Position numbers and translations under genes: made by a program. A DNA stretch of 14,853 nucleotides from Aequorivita sp. (lineage in GTDB: Bacteria > Bacteroidota > Bacteroidia > Flavobacteriales > Flavobacteriaceae). The stretch covers positions 1 to 14,853 of the forward strand of contig JAGQYZ010000131.1 in NCBI GenBank assembly GCA_020435865.1. Reading direction: 5' to 3'. How positions within the stretch are numbered: the first letter of the stretch is position 1; every line of letters starts with the position of its first letter. The notes under the pieces are model-generated. The model was given only the letters and a program-made list of their open reading frames with translations, was not told the DNA's origin and searched no databases. Positions 1 to 8,315 of this stretch are shown here, piece after piece.

Positions 1-1
1 A

Positions 2-91
2 AGAAAGCTTGAACTCATAAAAAAACTAGAAACAGATATTACAAAAGATGCTATTGAAACAAATAATTTTGAAATTTATAAAAATGAATAA
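2..91 (+). CDS. 3' end of an unidentified upstream gene (partial)
   Basis: A reading frame is open from the left edge and stops at TAA 89-91. Its last 29 residues are charged and helical-looking (for example LELIKKLETDITK). The frame overlaps the start of the SurA-like gene by 8 nt (ATG at 84), as expected for translationally coupled genes in one operon. Too little is present to name the product. That this is a real gene end is inferred from frame length, composition and the overlap with a well-supported start; it could also be a chance open frame in AT-rich DNA. Confidence 0.45.
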   Translation, partial: RKLELIKKLETDITKDAIETNNFEIYKNE

Positions 92-1520
92 GTTTTTATT
101 GGTATTGTTATTCTCCACGACCGTTCTGCAAGCTCAGGTTGTATTAGAACCAGACAGTACAGGTGTTGTGAAAAGCAACGACTCACTTTTAGTACAGCAA
201 ATAGTGCAACGTGATACATTGAAACCTTTCAAAAAGTATAAAGCCGAAGGCGTTAGTGCTGTTGTGGGCGAATACGTTATTTTGGATAGCGATATAGACA
301 AAGCTTACGTTGAAATGCAATCACAAGGAATGTCAATAGAAGATATTACCCGTTGTCAATTAATGGGTAAATTGATGGAGGACAAACTTTATGCACATCA
401 GGCAAAACAGGACAGTTTGATGGTTCCAGATGCTGAAATTAATGGGATGATAGATCAGCAATTGCAATACATGGTCAGTGAACTTGGAAGCGAAGAAAAG
501 GTAGCTGCCTATTACAGAAAAGACAATATAGCACAACTGCGAACTGAACTTTTTGAAGCTAATAAAAATATTAAACTTGCAAGTTTAATGCAACAAAAAG
601 TAATTGAAAAAGTAGAAGTAACGCCAGAAGAAGTACGAACATTTTTCTTTTCGATCCCTGAAGATCAACGCCCCGTTTTTGGAGCAGAAATAGAAATTTC
701 CCAAATTGTTGTTGATCCTGAAATAACCCAAGCAGCCAAAGATGAAGTTATAGCAAAACTAAACGCAATACGCGCAGATATTATTGATAACGGTGCAAGC
801 TTTGCAACAAAAGCAGTGCTTTATTCCAAAGATCCTGGTTCGGCTTCCAAAGGAGGACTTTATACAGGCGTAAAAAGAGATTCACCTTGGGCTAAGGAGT
901 TTAAAGATCAAGCGTTCTCACTTTTGGAAGGAGAAATAAGCGAGCCTTTTGAAACTGAATTTGGGTATCATATTCTATATGTTGAAAAAATACGTGGTCA
1001 AGAAGTTGATGTTCGGCATATACTTATGTTTCCTGAAGTTTCGCAACAATCAATAGATGCTGCACAGAAAAAAATGGAAGATATTAAATCTCAAATTGAT
1101 TCTGGAGAACTTACGTTTGCAGAAGCAGCCCGAAAATATTCAGATGATAAAGAAACCCGAAACAATGGAGGTCAGCTTATAAACCCAGTTACTTTCGATA
1201 CCAAATTTGACTTAACAAAAATGGATCCCACACTTAGTGCTCAGGTTTATAATTTGAAAGAAGGCGAGGTTTCAAAAATCTTTACGGACCGCGACCGCAC
1301 CGGAAAAAGCAGTTTAAAAATACTTACTGTCACAAAAAAATACCCTGAGCACAAAGCCAATTATTCAAAAGATTACGAGCGCATCAAACAGTTAGCGCTT
1401 CGCGAAAAGCAAATTAAGGTAATTAACAAGTGGCAGAACGAGAAAATAAAAGATACGTATATTAGCATCAATCAGGATTACCAGGATTGTGACTTTGCTG
1501 GAAATTGGATGAAAAAATAA
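84..1520 (+). CDS. SurA-like periplasmic peptidyl-prolyl cis-trans isomerase
   Basis: This 478-aa exported foldase probably assists outer-membrane protein folding in the periplasm. Residues 1-18 form a signal peptide (MNKFLLVLLFSTTVLQAQ). Residues 55-180 are a SurA-type helical N-domain, and two parvulin (PpiC) domains follow at about 200-303 and 309-418. Each shows the family landmarks: the first has 'SKGGLYTGV', 'FSLLEGEISEPFETEFGYHILYVEK'-type segments at 256-303, and the second starts with 'VRHILM' and has 'FAEAARKYSDD' and 'NNGGQL'. The ATG at 84 is chosen because it opens directly on the signal peptide; an in-frame ATG at 48 would add 12 residues that bury it. The gene is followed after 13 nt by the MoxR ATPase gene. 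Family assignment is firm; strict orthology to E. coli SurA is not proven. Confidence 0.9.
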   Translation: MNKFLLVLLFSTTVLQAQVVLEPDSTGVVKSNDSLLVQQIVQRDTLKPFKKYKAEGVSAVVGEYVILDSDIDKAYVEMQSQGMSIEDITRCQLMGKLMEDKLYAHQAKQDSLMVPDAEINGMIDQQLQYMVSELGSEEKVAAYYRKDNIAQLRTELFEANKNIKLASLMQQKVIEKVEVTPEEVRTFFFSIPEDQRPVFGAEIEISQIVVDPEITQAAKDEVIAKLNAIRADIIDNGASFATKAVLYSKDPGSASKGGLYTGVKRDSPWAKEFKDQAFSLLEGEISEPFETEFGYHILYVEKIRGQEVDVRHILMFPEVSQQSIDAAQKKMEDIKSQIDSGELTFAEAARKYSDDKETRNNGGQLINPVTFDTKFDLTKMDPTLSAQVYNLKEGEVSKIFTDRDRTGKSSLKILTVTKKYPEHKANYSKDYERIKQLALREKQIKVINKWQNEKIKDTYISINQDYQDCDFAGNWMKK

Positions 1521-1533
1521 TATCGAAAATAAT

Positions 1534-2487
1534 ATGTCAGACGTAACAGCGGTAACGCAACTGGTTTCAAAATACAATGCTCTTAGGCAGGAAATAAAAA
1601 AAGTAATAGTAGGTCAAGATGAAGTGGTTGAGCAAGTATTACTCTCCATATTTTCTGGCGGTCACGCATTGCTTATTGGCGTCCCGGGACTTGCAAAAAC
1701 CTTATTGGTGAATACTGTTGCGGAAGCACTTGGTTTAAAATTTAAAAGAATCCAGTTTACACCAGATTTAATGCCGAGCGATATTTTGGGCTCTGAAATT
1801 CTGGACCAAAACCGAGAGTTTAAATTTATAAAAGGACCAATTTTTGCTAATATTATTCTCGCGGATGAGATTAACCGTACGCCACCAAAAACCCAAGCTG
1901 CGCTTTTGGAAGCAATGCAGGAACGCGCCGTTACGGTCGCAGGACATCATTATAAATTGGATTTACCATATTTTGTACTTGCCACGCAAAACCCAATAGA
2001 ACAGGAAGGAACCTATCCATTGCCCGAGGCGCAGTTGGACCGTTTCATGTTCGCCATTAATCTTGACTATCCTTCCTTTTCTGAAGAAGTTGAAGTGGTT
2101 AAACAAACAACCTCTGGTGAAAACCAAAAAGTAAATGCATTATTTTCTGCTCAAGAAATTATAGATTTTCAACAATTGATTAGAAGAATTCCTGTTGCGG
2201 ATAACGTTGTGGAATATGCTGTTACTTTGGTTGGTAAAACCCGTCCTAATAGTTCTACTGCTACTGAAACTGTAAAAAACTACATAGATTGGGGCGCTGG
2301 CCCACGCGCTTCACAGAATTTAATATTGGCTGCAAAATCGCATGCCGCGCTAAATGGTAAGTTTTCTCCAGATATTGAAGATGTTCAAAAAGCAGCAATT
2401 GGTATTCTAAGACACAGATTGATTAAAAACTACAAAGCCGAAGCCGAAGGATTGAGCATTGAAGAAATAATTAAAAGCTTGTATTAA
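1534..2487 (+). CDS. MoxR-family AAA+ ATPase
   Basis: This is a cytosolic AAA+ ATPase of 317 aa, the usual length for MoxR proteins, which act as chaperone-like factors in maturing partner proteins (often von Willebrand A domain proteins). The Walker A motif is GVPGLAKT at residues 49-56, Walker B is ILADE at 108-112, sensor 1 is around TQNP (151-154), and the arginine-rich segment 'PLPEAQLDRF' follows at 162-171. A lid domain containing 'GAGPRASQNLILAAKSHA' ends the protein. Start ATG 1534 lies 13 nt after the SurA-like gene, so the two are likely cotranscribed. In many Bacteroidetes moxR is followed by a DUF58/BatABCDE operon; here the next gene is aconitase after a 211-nt AT-rich gap, so the client genes are not adjacent downstream. 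The precise substrate is unknown. Confidence 0.92.
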   Translation: MSDVTAVTQLVSKYNALRQEIKKVIVGQDEVVEQVLLSIFSGGHALLIGVPGLAKTLLVNTVAEALGLKFKRIQFTPDLMPSDILGSEILDQNREFKFIKGPIFANIILADEINRTPPKTQAALLEAMQERAVTVAGHHYKLDLPYFVLATQNPIEQEGTYPLPEAQLDRFMFAINLDYPSFSEEVEVVKQTTSGENQKVNALFSAQEIIDFQQLIRRIPVADNVVEYAVTLVGKTRPNSSTATETVKNYIDWGAGPRASQNLILAAKSHAALNGKFSPDIEDVQKAAIGILRHRLIKNYKAEAEGLSIEEIIKSLY

Positions 2488-2669
2488 TTAATCTTTCTAT
2501 TCTTCTCAAATTTTAAAATATTCAAAACCGTAATATTTTGAAATTCTTAAAATTCTCTATCTTAAATTATTGATTTAATAATTATATTCAATAAAAATTA
2601 CTATTTATTAAGGTATATTCATTAAATAAGCAATTTTATTAAATATTTTTTAAATATTCCAAAATTTTG

Positions 2670-2677
2670 TATTTTCG
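2670..2677 (+). promoter_or_regulatory. Probable -7 promoter box of the aconitase gene
   Basis: TATTTTCG, followed by CAACC, lies 21 nt before the aconitase ATG. It matches the Bacteroidetes -7 consensus TAnnTTTG at seven of eight positions (C for T at the seventh). I see no good TTG at -33, so this rests on one box and its position. The rest of the 211-nt gap (2488-2698) is very AT-rich and contains no ORF I would support. Confidence 0.45.
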
Positions 2678-2698
2678 CAACCAACAAAAAATACAACT

Positions 2699-4963
2699 AT
2701 GGCTTTTGATATTGATATGATTAAAACGGTTTATGCACAGATGGCAGAACGTGTGGACAAAGCACGTGAAATCACGGGAAAACCACTTACTCTTTCTGAA
2801 AAAATACTATACGCTCACCTTTGGGACGGAACCCCAGATAAAGCTTTCCAACGTGGAAAAGATTATGTGGATTTTGCTCCAGATAGAATTGCTTGCCAAG
2901 ATGCAACAGCACAGATGGCGCTATTGCAATTTATGCAGGCTGGAAAAAAAACAGTTGCGGTACCAACTACTGTGCATTGTGACCATTTAATTCAAGCCAA
3001 ACAAGGTGCTGCTCCAGACTTAAAACGTGCCAACGAGACAAGCAATGAAGTTTTCGACTTTTTGGAGTCAGTTTCAAACAAATACGGAATCGGTTTTTGG
3101 AAACCCGGAGCTGGGATTATTCACCAAGTTGTATTGGAGAATTACGCCTTCCCCGGTGGAATGATGATTGGCACCGATAGCCATACCGTAAACGCAGGTG
3201 GTTTAGGAATGGTTGCTATTGGTGTTGGGGGCGCTGATGCCGTTGACGTAATGGCAGGAATGCCTTGGGAATTGAAATTTCCAAAGTTAATTGGAGTAAA
3301 ATTGACGGGTGAATTGAATGGCTGGACGGCTTCGAAAGATGTTATCTTGAAAGTTGCTGGAATTCTTACCGTAAAAGGTGGAACAGGTGCCATTGTAGAA
3401 TATTTCGGACCTGGCGCGAAGAACCTTTCCTGTACTGGAAAAGGAACTATTTGTAATATGGGCGCGGAAATTGGTGCAACCACTTCAACCTTTGGTTATG
3501 ATGATGCTATGGAGCGTTTCCTTCGCGCTACAGACCGTAAAGATATTGCAGATGAAGCAAATAAAATTAGACCTTATTTAACGGGTGATGATGAAGTATA
3601 TGCAAATCCTGAAAAGTATTTCGATGAAGTAATTGAAATTGATTTGACTACACTTCGCCCGCATTTAAATGGTCCTTTTACGCCAGACTTGGCAACTCCT
3701 GTAGGTGAATTGGGTGAAAAAGCAAAGAAAAACGATTGGCCTATAAAAGTTGATTGGGGATTGATAGGTAGTTGTACAAACTCTTCTTATGAAGATTTAT
3801 CTAGGGCAGCTTCTATTGCACAACAGGCAGTCGATAAAAAATTAAAACCTAAAAGCGACTTCGGAATAAACCCAGGTTCGGAACAAATTCGCTTTACAGC
3901 AGAACGTGACGGCTTGCTTGAGGTCTTTGAGAACCTTGGGGCAACTGTTTTTACAAATGCTTGCGGGCCGTGCATCGGCCAATGGGATAGAAGTGATAGA
4001 AAAGGCGATGAAAAAAACACCATCGTGCATTCCTTCAACAGAAATTTTTCAAAACGTGCTGACGGAAACCCGAACACCCACGCTTTTGTGGGCTCACCGG
4101 AAATGGTGGCCGCAATCGCAATATCCGGTCGTTTGGATTTTGACCCAATGAACGATACTTTATTGAATGAAGAAGGTCAAGAAGTAAAACTTGATGAGCC
4201 GATTGGTTTGGAATTACCTCCAAAAGGTTTTGAAGTTGATGACAACGGGTATTTGGCGCCGAGAGAAGACGGAAGTTCTGTTGAAGTGAAAGTGGCGAAG
4301 GACAGCGAGCGACTGCAGTTGTTGGAGCCTTTTGTTCCTATTAAAGATTCAGAATTGCAAGGTGTAAAATTATTGATAAAAGCTTTCGGGAAATGTACGA
4401 CAGACCATATTTCTATGGCCGGCCCTTGGTTGCGTTACCGTGGACATTTGGACAATATAGCAAACAATACGTTGATTGGTGCCGTCAATGCTTTTAACAA
4501 ACAAACCAATTTTGTTAAAAACCAATTTACCGGCGAATATGGTGGTGTGCCAGATGTACAACGCGAGTATAAAGCAAAAGGAGTAAAAACGATTGTAGTG
4601 GGTGATCATAACTACGGTGAAGGATCATCACGAGAGCACGCGGCAATGCAGCCACGTCATTTAGGTGTTGCAGCAGTTTTGGTGAAGTCATTTGCTCGTA
4701 TACACGAAACTAACTTGAAGAAACAGGGGATGTTGGCACTTACTTTTGCAAATGAAGCAGACTACGATTTAATTCAAGAAGATGATACATTCAACTTCGT
4801 GGATATTTCAGATTTTGCACCAAACAAGCCTCTTACCATAGAGTTGGTTCACAAAGACAGAAGTAAGGACACTATTAAAGTGAGCCATACATATAACGAT
4901 GCCCAGATTAAGTGGTATCGTGAAGGTTCTGCATTAAATTTGATAAAAAAACAGAATGCTTAA
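2699..4963 (+). CDS. acn: Aconitate hydratase (mitochondrial-type aconitase)
   Basis: This 754-aa enzyme isomerises citrate to isocitrate through cis-aconitate in the TCA cycle, using a [4Fe-4S] cluster in the cytosol. The three cluster cysteines are visible: Cys359 in '[10 protein letters not shown]', and Cys422 and Cys425 in 'ACGPCIGQW'. They match the spacing of pig-heart aconitase. Other conserved segments are '[11 protein letters not shown]' and '[13 protein letters not shown]' in the N-terminal half and '[15 protein letters not shown]' in the C-terminal swivel domain, which carries substrate-binding Ser and Arg residues. Length and motifs fit the mitochondrial-type family rather than the longer IRP/AcnA (about 890 aa) or AcnB forms. 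It stands as a single gene between its own promoter-like box and a strong terminator. Expression control beyond this is not visible. Confidence 0.96.
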   Translation: MAFDIDMIKTVYAQMAERVDKAREITGKPLTLSEKILYAHLWDGTPDKAFQRGKDYVDFAPDRIACQDATAQMALLQFMQAGKKTVAVPTTVHCDHLIQAKQGAAPDLKRANETSNEVFDFLESVSNKYGIGFWKPGAGIIHQVVLENYAFPGGMMIGTDSHTVNAGGLGMVAIGVGGADAVDVMAGMPWELKFPKLIGVKLTGELNGWTASKDVILKVAGILTVKGGTGAIVEYFGPGAKNLSCTGKGTICNMGAEIGATTSTFGYDDAMERFLRATDRKDIADEANKIRPYLTGDDEVYANPEKYFDEVIEIDLTTLRPHLNGPFTPDLATPVGELGEKAKKNDWPIKVDWGLIGSCTNSSYEDLSRAASIAQQAVDKKLKPKSDFGINPGSEQIRFTAERDGLLEVFENLGATVFTNACGPCIGQWDRSDRKGDEKNTIVHSFNRNFSKRADGNPNTHAFVGSPEMVAAIAISGRLDFDPMNDTLLNEEGQEVKLDEPIGLELPPKGFEVDDNGYLAPREDGSSVEVKVAKDSERLQLLEPFVPIKDSELQGVKLLIKAFGKCTTDHISMAGPWLRYRGHLDNIANNTLIGAVNAFNKQTNFVKNQFTGEYGGVPDVQREYKAKGVKTIVVGDHNYGEGSSREHAAMQPRHLGVAAVLVKSFARIHETNLKKQGMLALTFANEADYDLIQEDDTFNFVDISDFAPNKPLTIELVHKDRSKDTIKVSHTYNDAQIKWYREGSALNLIKKQNA

Positions 4964-4987
4964 AACTTATTCTTTAATAAAATTAAG

Positions 4988-5020
4988 CCTAACAGGTTTC
5001 AAAAACTTGTTAGGTTTTTT
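4988..5020 (+). terminator. Rho-independent terminator after aconitase
   Basis: CCTAACAGGTTT and AAACTTGTTAGG form a 12-bp stem with a single G-T wobble and a 3-nt loop, followed by six T residues (5015-5020). It starts 24 nt after the aconitase stop and ends 14 nt before the next ATG, so it separates aconitase from the thioredoxin gene. Confidence 0.88.
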
Positions 5021-5034
5021 ATAACATATTATTG

Positions 5035-5595
5035 ATGAAATTTGTAAAAAAACACTGGAGCAACATTTTGTTTTTTACTATTTTGGTGCTGCTGATTATT
5101 CCGCAAACGCGAATACCAATACAAGTTTTTGTGCAACGATTGATTGCTTTTTCGCCTTCAGAAACTGATGAAACTAAGCGGGAAACTTTAAATAATTACA
5201 ATTGGAATTTACAGCAATTAGGTGCAGGAGAAGTAAATTTTTCAAAATCTGAAGGGAAAGTAACCATTGTAAACTTTTGGGCTACTTGGTGTCCACCTTG
5301 TGTTGCAGAAATGCCTTCATTCCAAAAACTGTATGACGTGTATGGTGATAATGTAGATTTCTATTTTGTCACTTCGGAAAATCCAGAAAAAATAGTAAAC
5401 TTTATAGCGAAAAATGGTTATTCTCTACCCTTTTTTGTTCAAAGGTATGAGGCACCAAAACAGCTAGAGTCCTTAGTTTTGCCATCAACATATTTAATTT
5501 CAAAAAAAGGACAAATAATTATAGCTGAAGAAGGTGCAGCAAATTGGAACAGTAAAAAAATGCGAACGCTGTTAGATCAACTTCTCATAAAATGA
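5035..5595 (+). CDS. Membrane-anchored TlpA/ResA-like thioredoxin
   Basis: The product (186 aa) is a predicted periplasmic thiol-disulfide oxidoreductase tethered to the inner membrane. A hydrophobic anchor occupies about residues 9-25 after a basic N-terminus (MKFVKKHW). The thioredoxin fold starts near 60 and has the active site WCPPC with Cys86 and Cys89, in the context 'NFWATWCPPCVAEMPSF' typical of TlpA-family reductases. The cis-proline is Pro150 in 'LPSTYLI'. The ATG at 5035 is preferred over an in-frame TTG one codon upstream. It follows the aconitase terminator, and its stop is only 12 nt from the stop of the convergent SET-domain gene. Such proteins reduce cysteines of secreted or cytochrome c maturation clients; nothing here identifies the client. 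Confidence 0.88.
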   Translation: MKFVKKHWSNILFFTILVLLIIPQTRIPIQVFVQRLIAFSPSETDETKRETLNNYNWNLQQLGAGEVNFSKSEGKVTIVNFWATWCPPCVAEMPSFQKLYDVYGDNVDFYFVTSENPEKIVNFIAKNGYSLPFFVQRYEAPKQLESLVLPSTYLISKKGQIIIAEEGAANWNSKKMRTLLDQLLIK

Positions 5596-5607
5596 TCTTT
5601 TTGAAAA

Positions 5608-6192
5608 TTATCCTTGAAAATGGAGCTCTTTAATAGATTTCATCTCTTTCTTTCCTTCTGCAATAGCAGTAATTTCATTCCACAATTTTGAATCTATTAA
5701 TGATTTTAAAGGCTGTTCTACTTTAATGATATTTGGAAAATTTTTGATGAGTTGTTTGTCCCAAGTTTGATAATGATTCAAAAGATCGTCGGGATAGACA
5801 GTTTTACGTCGCGTTCCCTCATCAATGCCTTTAAAAGGTTCAGAAACATTGAGGTAACCGTAATCGTCTGTCAATTCTTCCCCTGGTTGAATATCGCGTA
5901 TTGCAATTTCAAAATCATAGGCAGTAGATATACAATTGCTTTTAAAACTGTGGTTTACATACCGACCATAATCCCAGCAAAGAATTAGGTTTCCTTTGTT
6001 GTTTCTGTAGCAATAGATATCTAGGATGTTTTGATAGAGTGAATTCATTTTTTTGAATTGAGATGGAGTAAATTCACGGTCAAGTTCGTCCAAAACCCAA
6101 GTGATTGTTCCTGCGGGTATAAATTCTTTTGCAACAACTCCATAGCCGATTTCGTTGCTGATAAATTTTAGTTCTGTTTTAGGGTGGATCAT
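5608..6192 (-). CDS. SET-domain protein (putative protein-lysine methyltransferase)
   Basis: This 194-aa cytosolic protein has a compact SET domain, which in characterised members transfers a methyl group from S-adenosylmethionine to protein lysines. The N-terminal segment 'GYGVVAKEFIPAGTI' (16-30) is the usual SET opening. The pseudo-knot motif 'RYVNHSFKSNC' includes Asn80 and His81, followed by 'RDIQPGEELTDDYGY' with Asp110 and Tyr111. No cysteine-rich pre-SET or post-SET module is present, which is normal for bacterial stand-alone SET proteins. The chosen ATG is at 6192; an in-frame TTG two codons upstream is less likely. It lies 94 nt downstream of the lycopene cyclase on the same strand with no clear terminator between, so readthrough from the carotenoid operon is possible. 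Substrate unknown. Confidence 0.8.
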   Translation of the reverse strand: MIHPKTELKFISNEIGYGVVAKEFIPAGTITWVLDELDREFTPSQFKKMNSLYQNILDIYCYRNNKGNLILCWDYGRYVNHSFKSNCISTAYDFEIAIRDIQPGEELTDDYGYLNVSEPFKGIDEGTRRKTVYPDDLLNHYQTWDKQLIKNFPNIIKVEQPLKSLIDSKLWNEITAIAEGKKEMKSIKELHFQG

Positions 6193-6286
6193 AAACAATC
6201 TTAATATTTAGGATTAAATGTAATGCAAAATCTTTATTGATTTGCATATTCAATTCTATTGCATAAGAATTGTTTTAGTTGTTAAT

Positions 6287-6985
6287 TTACCGATTTTCCA
6301 GTAAATATTTTTCTCTGAATTTTTCCATCAAAACAAAAACAGTAAGCAGCATTCCAAGAGCGTAGATGTTGTCTTCAACTGGAACCGTGCCTATTCTAAT
6401 ACCCAGGTTTTCGAGGTCATTGTACCAAACAACTTCTTCGTGAATCCAGCTTCCGGTGAGAAATCCGTTTACGATAAAAAAAGGCACTAAAAGGATGAGA
6501 AATACAGGAAAGAAAACATTTAAAGCTTTACGTTTATAGTTGAAGACTAAAGCTAGCAACAATATTGCGTATCCGAAATTTACTGCCGTGTACCACCGAT
6601 CGTAAAAATAGAGTAACATGGCAATTAGTATAGTTTGTAATAAAAAGTAAACAACAGTTGTCGTTTTGTTTGAAAAGGAAAAATTAGGCAGTAAATTTTT
6701 AAAGGCATAAATTGTGAAAAGGCAAGCATAAGGAATACAAATGAAGAAGAGCCATTCTTCTATAGGTAAGTTAGCCATTTTTATTCCTGAAAGGTATTTT
6801 TCATTGAATCCCCAAAACCCGTTCTCTGTAAAAATAATGTCCCACGGAATAAAAAAAGCCATCATTATAAATGTGGCTGGGAAGAAATATTTCCAAAGTT
6901 TGTAAAACTTCAATTTTGGGTGAAAACTGAAAAGAAATGGAACGCTTAGTGATGCTATGTCCAACAGCAGATACAAATGCCACAT
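6287..6985 (-). CDS. Lycopene beta-cyclase, fused CrtYc-CrtYd (CarR-domain) type
   Basis: The product is a 232-aa polytopic membrane protein predicted to cyclise lycopene to beta-carotene. It contains two tandem copies of the lycopene cyclase domain found as separate CrtYc/CrtYd subunits in actinobacteria and fused in fungi and archaea. Copy one has 'IPWD' (46-49) and the PxE(E/D) signature 'LPIEEW' with Glu76/Glu77; copy two has 'VPVEDNIY' with Glu204/Asp205. About six or seven hydrophobic segments span the chain. It is not the FAD-dependent CrtY type. The start lies 3 nt after the crtZ stop, so it is the last gene of a tight crtI-crtB-crtZ-cyclase operon. The pathway position follows from the neighbours; gene symbols vary for this fused form, so none is given. 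Confidence 0.87.
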   Translation of the reverse strand: MWHLYLLLDIASLSVPFLFSFHPKLKFYKLWKYFFPATFIMMAFFIPWDIIFTENGFWGFNEKYLSGIKMANLPIEEWLFFICIPYACLFTIYAFKNLLPNFSFSNKTTTVVYFLLQTILIAMLLYFYDRWYTAVNFGYAILLLALVFNYKRKALNVFFPVFLILLVPFFIVNGFLTGSWIHEEVVWYNDLENLGIRIGTVPVEDNIYALGMLLTVFVLMEKFREKYLLENR

Positions 6986-6988
6986 AAT

Positions 6989-7438
6989 CTATTTTTTGAA
7001 ATATTTCAGTGGCGGAAAAAGCATCCCGAAACATTCGCCTTTTTCTTTACCCAGATGTTTGTGGTGTATTTTATGAGCTCTTCTGATTCCGCGTGCATAC
7101 CAATTATTAGCATTTCTGAACATTTTGAAACGCTGATGTATAAAAATGTCGTGTACAAAAAAATAAGCAACGCCATAGGAGAAAATTCCCAACCCAATAG
7201 GCAGTCCAGCCCAAAATCCAAAATAGTTCCATCCCACAAAGCAACTTATACTCACCATTGCATAAAATAAAAAAAAATAATCATTGCGCTCCCACCAACT
7301 GCCATGGTCTTTGTGATGATGATCTTTGTGAAGTTTCCATAGAAAACCATGCATAATATATTTATGGGTAAACCACGCCATAAATTCCATGATACAAAAA
7401 GTGGTTATGAAAATTAATATCCAAAGAAGGATTGTCAT
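6989..7438 (-). CDS. crtZ: Beta-carotene 3-hydroxylase (CrtZ)
   Basis: This 149-aa membrane di-iron hydroxylase is predicted to convert beta-carotene to zeaxanthin through beta-cryptoxanthin. The histidine clusters of the fatty-acid hydroxylase superfamily are all present: His25 and His30 in 'THKYIMH', 'HKDHH' at 37-41, 'HDIFIH' at 96-101, and 'HKIHH' at 122-126. Hydrophobic segments flank these at the N-terminus and at about 58-95. Length is slightly short but within the CrtZ range. It sits 34 nt after crtB and 3 nt before the cyclase, so it is cotranscribed with them. No ketolase (CrtW) gene is present in the window, so zeaxanthin is the expected end product of these genes alone. Confidence 0.93.
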   Translation of the reverse strand: MTILLWILIFITTFCIMEFMAWFTHKYIMHGFLWKLHKDHHHKDHGSWWERNDYFFLFYAMVSISCFVGWNYFGFWAGLPIGLGIFSYGVAYFFVHDIFIHQRFKMFRNANNWYARGIRRAHKIHHKHLGKEKGECFGMLFPPLKYFKK

Positions 7439-7472
7439 TATTAAAGTTTAAGTTATTTGTTTTAAAGTGATA

Positions 7473-8315
7473 CTATCTCACCAAATTTAATTGATATTTT
7501 ACGTAGCTCCTCGTCAAAAGTCCGATTTTTTCAATATTTGGCACCCGAATTCGAGCGTTTTTGATATCGATTGCGGGGGTTTTTTGTAGTTTTTTCAGGA
7601 GACGCTTGTAATATCTGTAAGCAATAAAAACACCAAGTTTTGCTTCGTGTGGTAAAAGCAGAATTCCTTGATAACCTTTGTTGAAGTTATCTTCAATTTC
7701 TTCAATTATTTTTTGTTTTGAGGTTTCGTCAAGTGAGTCTAAATTGGTGTTTGGAAAATACGTCCGACTTAAAGCTTCATAATCTTCTTTTAAGTCACGC
7801 AGGAAATTTACTTTTTGAAATGCAGAACCCAGATTCATTGCAGGTTCTTTCAGTTCATTATATTTTTCGTCATCACCTTTTACAAAAACTTTAAGGCACA
7901 TCAGCCCTACAACATCAGCCGAGCCAAAGATGTAATCATTAAATTCTTCTTTAGTGGAATAGGTGCTTTTTGTAAGATCCAACCGCATGCTGTTCATAAA
8001 GGAATCGATCAATTTTCTGTCGATATTGTATTTATGAACTGTATTTTGAAAAGAATTCAAAATTGGGTTGAGACTTATGCGATCCAGTAATGATTGATCT
8101 AATGCATTTTCAAAACGATTGAAAAGAATTTCCTTATCATAATCGTGAAATGAATCTACAATCTCGTCAGCAAAGCGCATAAATCCATAAATATTATAGA
8201 TATCCTGCCTAATGGATAGCCCCAACATACGTGTTGCCAATGAAAAGGATGTGCTGTAAGTTTCAGTCACTTTTTTACTACAGGATTCGGATACTCTGTC
8301 GAAAACTTCTTTCAA
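7473..8315 (-). CDS. crtB: Phytoene synthase (CrtB)
   Basis: The enzyme (280 aa) condenses two geranylgeranyl diphosphates to 15-cis-phytoene, the first committed step of carotenoid synthesis. The two Asp-rich Mg-diphosphate binding motifs are present: 'RFADEIVD' with Asp50 and Asp54, and 'NFLRDLKED' with Asp174 and Asp178. 'YSTSFSLATRML' near residue 20 is another family landmark, and 'SRTYFP' follows the second motif. The start is a TTG at 8315-8313, because no ATG precedes residue 30, by which point conserved sequence has been passed, and because the N-terminus 'MKEVFD' resembles that of related proteins. TTG overlaps the crtI stop as TTGA, suggesting translational coupling. crtE, which would supply GGPP, is not in the window. 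Confidence 0.93.
   Translation of the reverse strand: MKEVFDRVSESCSKKVTETYSTSFSLATRMLGLSIRQDIYNIYGFMRFADEIVDSFHDYDKEILFNRFENALDQSLLDRISLNPILNSFQNTVHKYNIDRKLIDSFMNSMRLDLTKSTYSTKEEFNDYIFGSADVVGLMCLKVFVKGDDEKYNELKEPAMNLGSAFQKVNFLRDLKEDYEALSRTYFPNTNLDSLDETSKQKIIEEIEDNFNKGYQGILLLPHEAKLGVFIAYRYYKRLLKKLQKTPAIDIKNARIRVPNIEKIGLLTRSYVKYQLNLVR

Noticed and set aside
2515..2539. Perfect 8-bp inverted repeat (AAAATATT/AATATTTT) after the MoxR gene
   Set aside because: All A/T stem with a 9-nt loop and no following T tract. In DNA this AT-rich it can arise by chance, so it is not called a terminator.
3142..3483. 113-codon antisense frame inside aconitase, and other antisense frames there
   Set aside because: It lies opposite a fully conserved enzyme gene and has low-complexity Pro/Ile/Ala-rich composition typical of an antisense shadow.
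6251..6272. 7-bp inverted repeat CAATTCT/AGAATTG between the cyclase and SET genes
   Set aside because: The T run lies on the plus-strand side, whereas both flanking genes are on the minus strand. Not a convincing terminator for either.
6977..7270. 97-codon plus-strand frame over crtZ
   Set aside because: It lies opposite crtZ, whose histidine motifs are intact. No independent start context or recognisable domain.
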